This document shows positions 62,011-64,000 of a stretch of 64,000 nucleotides of DNA, piece after piece. Where the stretch lies: NCBI GenBank assembly GCA_001936135.1, contig CP012820.1:248001-312000 (forward strand). The letters are read 5' to 3'. The translations under genes and the position numbers were made by a program. The stretch is from Saccharomycopsis fibuligera x Saccharomycopsis cf. fibuligera. Its lineage: Eukaryota > Ascomycota > Saccharomycetes > Ascoideales > Saccharomycopsidaceae. The notes below the pieces were generated by a model, which was not told the origin of the DNA, searched no databases, and saw nothing but the letters and a program-made list of their open reading frames with translations. Positions within the stretch are counted from its first letter, which is position 1, and the number at the start of each line of letters is the position of its first letter.

Positions 62011-63232
62011 GTGTGTGATGGATGTGCTAACAAAATGGTTAATGGTTTGATTTTTTATTCTTTTATTTATTATTTATTATTATGATAATTTGTCCTTTTA
62101 TGTCTTTTATGTCCTTTTACTTATTTATTTTCTAGAGAAAAACATTTTGTGTTTCTCATTTCTCATTTTTCATGTTTCATTTTTCATTTACTTTGCTCCT
62201 ACTCCGTATCTGCGATGCCCTTGCCTTTCAGCGCGTTGAAGTACTGCTTCCTTCTCCCTTTTCTTTCAAACATCTAGCGCTGAGTATCGCTGATACGCAA
62301 GGTGCTAAGTAATGTTGTATTAAATTATTATCTATTTCTTTTTGAAAAAAATATATTGACATGTATGTACCTTGTTTGAATACTCGATGAACTTATATCT
62401 TATTATCAGACACTGCCTACTTTTCTCTTTTGACGTTTTCCGTTTTCCAATACTTTAACCGATAAATCGTGATTTCCATTCACTGTTGTGTCGATTTTCA
62501 CTGTTTATAAAGACTATAAACGCTTTGAAAGGGCTGCTTTGCCGTGGGCTTTGCTGTTCCAACTTTACCATCCCCTTCTATATATACCGATGAATTATAC
62601 AGAGTGCCATTGCCGTACTTAGAGAGATTTACACCTTCTGAACACACCGCGATTGTCCTCAAGATCAGGTTCAGCTGAACAAACAGCAACCGCAGCGCCC
62701 CTGAACCTTGCAAAGCTCAAAAAGCAGTCAATTTTGAGGCATATTTGCTCATTTTCATTATGACGGACCCTAGTGTCAGCTTGGGCAAATTTGAACAACA
62801 TGAGCAAGATTGGCTAAATCTAAAATCGTGTCTTCAATTAGGCTGAAAAAGACAAAATAAGTTGGAGTGGATCGTGTGATATAGTATTGGCTGGGTGATT
62901 AGATGAGGAAGGAGTTTCCTAATAGCGTCTTGGGATGGTTTATATAAATATACCAGTAAGCACGCGCTTGTTCTGTTCAAAACATTCTATAATGCAGTGC
63001 AGTTTTGGTTCACATTCTCGTTTTTACTACTGTACTTTCTTCAGTCTATTGATTGTCTAAATCAACGACTAAAAAATCATCATCTTGCACGGTATATATT
63101 GTGTACAGGTCCAAAACTAAACCAACACAATTCAAGCTTCAAAGTTACAAATTTGGAAATATAGCGAATATAGCGAATATAACTCAATACAGAAAAGAAA
63201 AGCAGTTATAAAGCGAAAACAAGTAAATCAAC
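62011..63232. other. Intergenic region upstream of the GPI-type ORF
   Basis: About 1.2 kb: T-rich 3' end of TPS1 and the promoter of the following ORF with TATATAAATA at 62941-62950. No other gene. Confidence 0.6.
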
Positions 63233-63637
63233 ATGACTTAAAAAAACTTTCAAACTTCGTTGACAGCCACCGGTCTAGTCCTCGCGTCAACCATAATGGT
63301 TGCCGCTCACGCTGCGGCTGCCGCTCCAACATCGGGATCAGCATCAGAGTCACAGAAAACAGTAGCATATCAAACCACAACGAGCATGGATGGTACGGGT
63401 TCAATGACTATGGCGATGACTACCGTGGCGCCAGCTTCTGATTCTGTTGCAAATGCGAGTAGGACTATGAGTATGAGTACGAGTATGAGTGCAAGTGGTA
63501 CTGCTGGTGCTGGTGCTGGTGCTGGTGCTGGTGCTGGTGCTGCTTCAAGTTCTCAAAATGGAGCAACGTTGATTGCTGGTCATGGTGGTGCTATGGCGGT
63601 TCTTGGTGGCGCTGGTGCTGTTCTGATGATGTTGTGA
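63233..63637 (+). pseudogene. Small Ala/Ser/Thr/Gly-rich GPI-anchored-type protein frame, stopped at codon 3
   Basis: From the ATG at 63233 the frame reads M-T-stop (TAA), then stays open for 131 codons to 63637. The part after the stop reads as a cell-surface protein: a hydrophobic stretch LTATGLVLASTIMVAAHA that would be a signal peptide core, a Ser/Thr-rich middle with TTTSMDGTGS and STSMSAS, a GAGAGAGAGAGA run, and a C-terminal GPI-type signal (SSSQNGAT followed by a hydrophobic GGAGAVLMML end). A TATA box (62941) and a yeast-like leader lie upstream, so transcription is likely. Either the gene is dead, or the assembly has an error next to the A7 run, or a non-AUG start (TTG at 63260) is used. 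The first is preferred, weakly. Confidence 0.55.
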
Positions 63638-64000
63638 ATATCTTTTGATTATGCTGTGTTTTGCGCTGACTTATCAGCGTTTGTGTTCCGCGAGAAAGGG
63701 TAGCTGTGGTATATAGATGGCCAGAGCATCAATTATATTCAAAACAAGGACGCAGATTTGAGAAAGACGAACATTGTTGACATCGCCAGCACCGTTACAC
63801 ACTTTCTATGTTCCCTGTCCTTGCACTTACACTTGTACTTGTTCATCAGCTTGTGGGGCCTTTTTCTGTTGTTACAAAACCCACTGTGAACATAGTCGCT
63901 CGGTTCGCATGTGACCTACTGTTGTCTGCCGTACTATGCCGAACCAACGCCAACGTTGTCCTTGGCCATGGTAAGCATTGGGTCAGTCTATTGCTACATG
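63638..64000. other. Right-edge intergenic sequence
   Basis: 363 bp without a supported gene. It may be the 3' region of the GPI-type frame and part of the next promoter. Confidence 0.6.

Overview
This is nuclear DNA of a budding yeast, most likely of the CTG-Ser1 clade (Candida/Lodderomyces relatives). The genes are dense and mostly intronless. The few introns carry GTATGT or GTGAGT donors and TACTAAC-like branch points. A complex I subunit gene (24 kDa, NDUFV2 type) is present, which Saccharomyces lacks. The GC-rich AtuA-like gene uses CTG only twice among its many Leu codons, as expected where CTG is reassigned to Ser. The species itself cannot be fixed from the sequence alone.

Layout. 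1-6.98 kb: 5' part of MRD1 (minus), SRP54 (minus), CKB1 (minus), GET1 (plus). 7.5-12.4 kb: a visibly G+C-rich block with a divergent pair, a CaiB/BaiF-type CoA-transferase (minus) and an AtuA/DUF1446-type protein (plus), which looks like a small catabolic module. 14.6 kb: a small secreted double-psi-barrel protein. 16-36 kb: a haspin-like kinase, an unknown coiled-coil protein, the proteasome gene SCL1 (7-nt first exon), a 1722-residue unknown acidic protein, and the cytokinetic myosin MYO1 with a forkhead-site array upstream. 36-46.8 kb: SDH4, a Pmp3/Sna-like membrane protein, an epimerase-type pseudogene, SDS22, a probable TFB6, a PNPOx-like protein and the complex I 24 kDa subunit. 47.7-57.7 kb: SLA1, a monocarboxylate-transporter pseudogene, DPM3 (spliced), a spliced OXLD1-like gene, tRNA-Asn(GTT) and SEN54. 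57.7-64 kb: a long intergenic region, TPS1 with a (CAA)n leader, and a small GPI-protein reading frame stopped at codon 3.

Most genes are housekeeping: protein targeting (SRP54, GET1), rRNA and tRNA processing (MRD1, SEN54), CK2 and PP1 signalling (CKB1, SDS22), cytokinesis and endocytosis (MYO1, SLA1), respiration (SDH4, 24 kDa subunit), mannosylation (DPM3) and trehalose synthesis (TPS1). I see no retroelement, DNA transposon, CRISPR array, rRNA or centromere-like inverted repeat. The points most worth a second look are the AtuA/CoA-transferase pair in its GC island, the phased forkhead array at MYO1, the haspin-like kinase with Asn at the catalytic Asp position, the unknown protein rich in SUMO-interaction-like motifs, the CAA-repeat leaders, and three decayed or interrupted genes.
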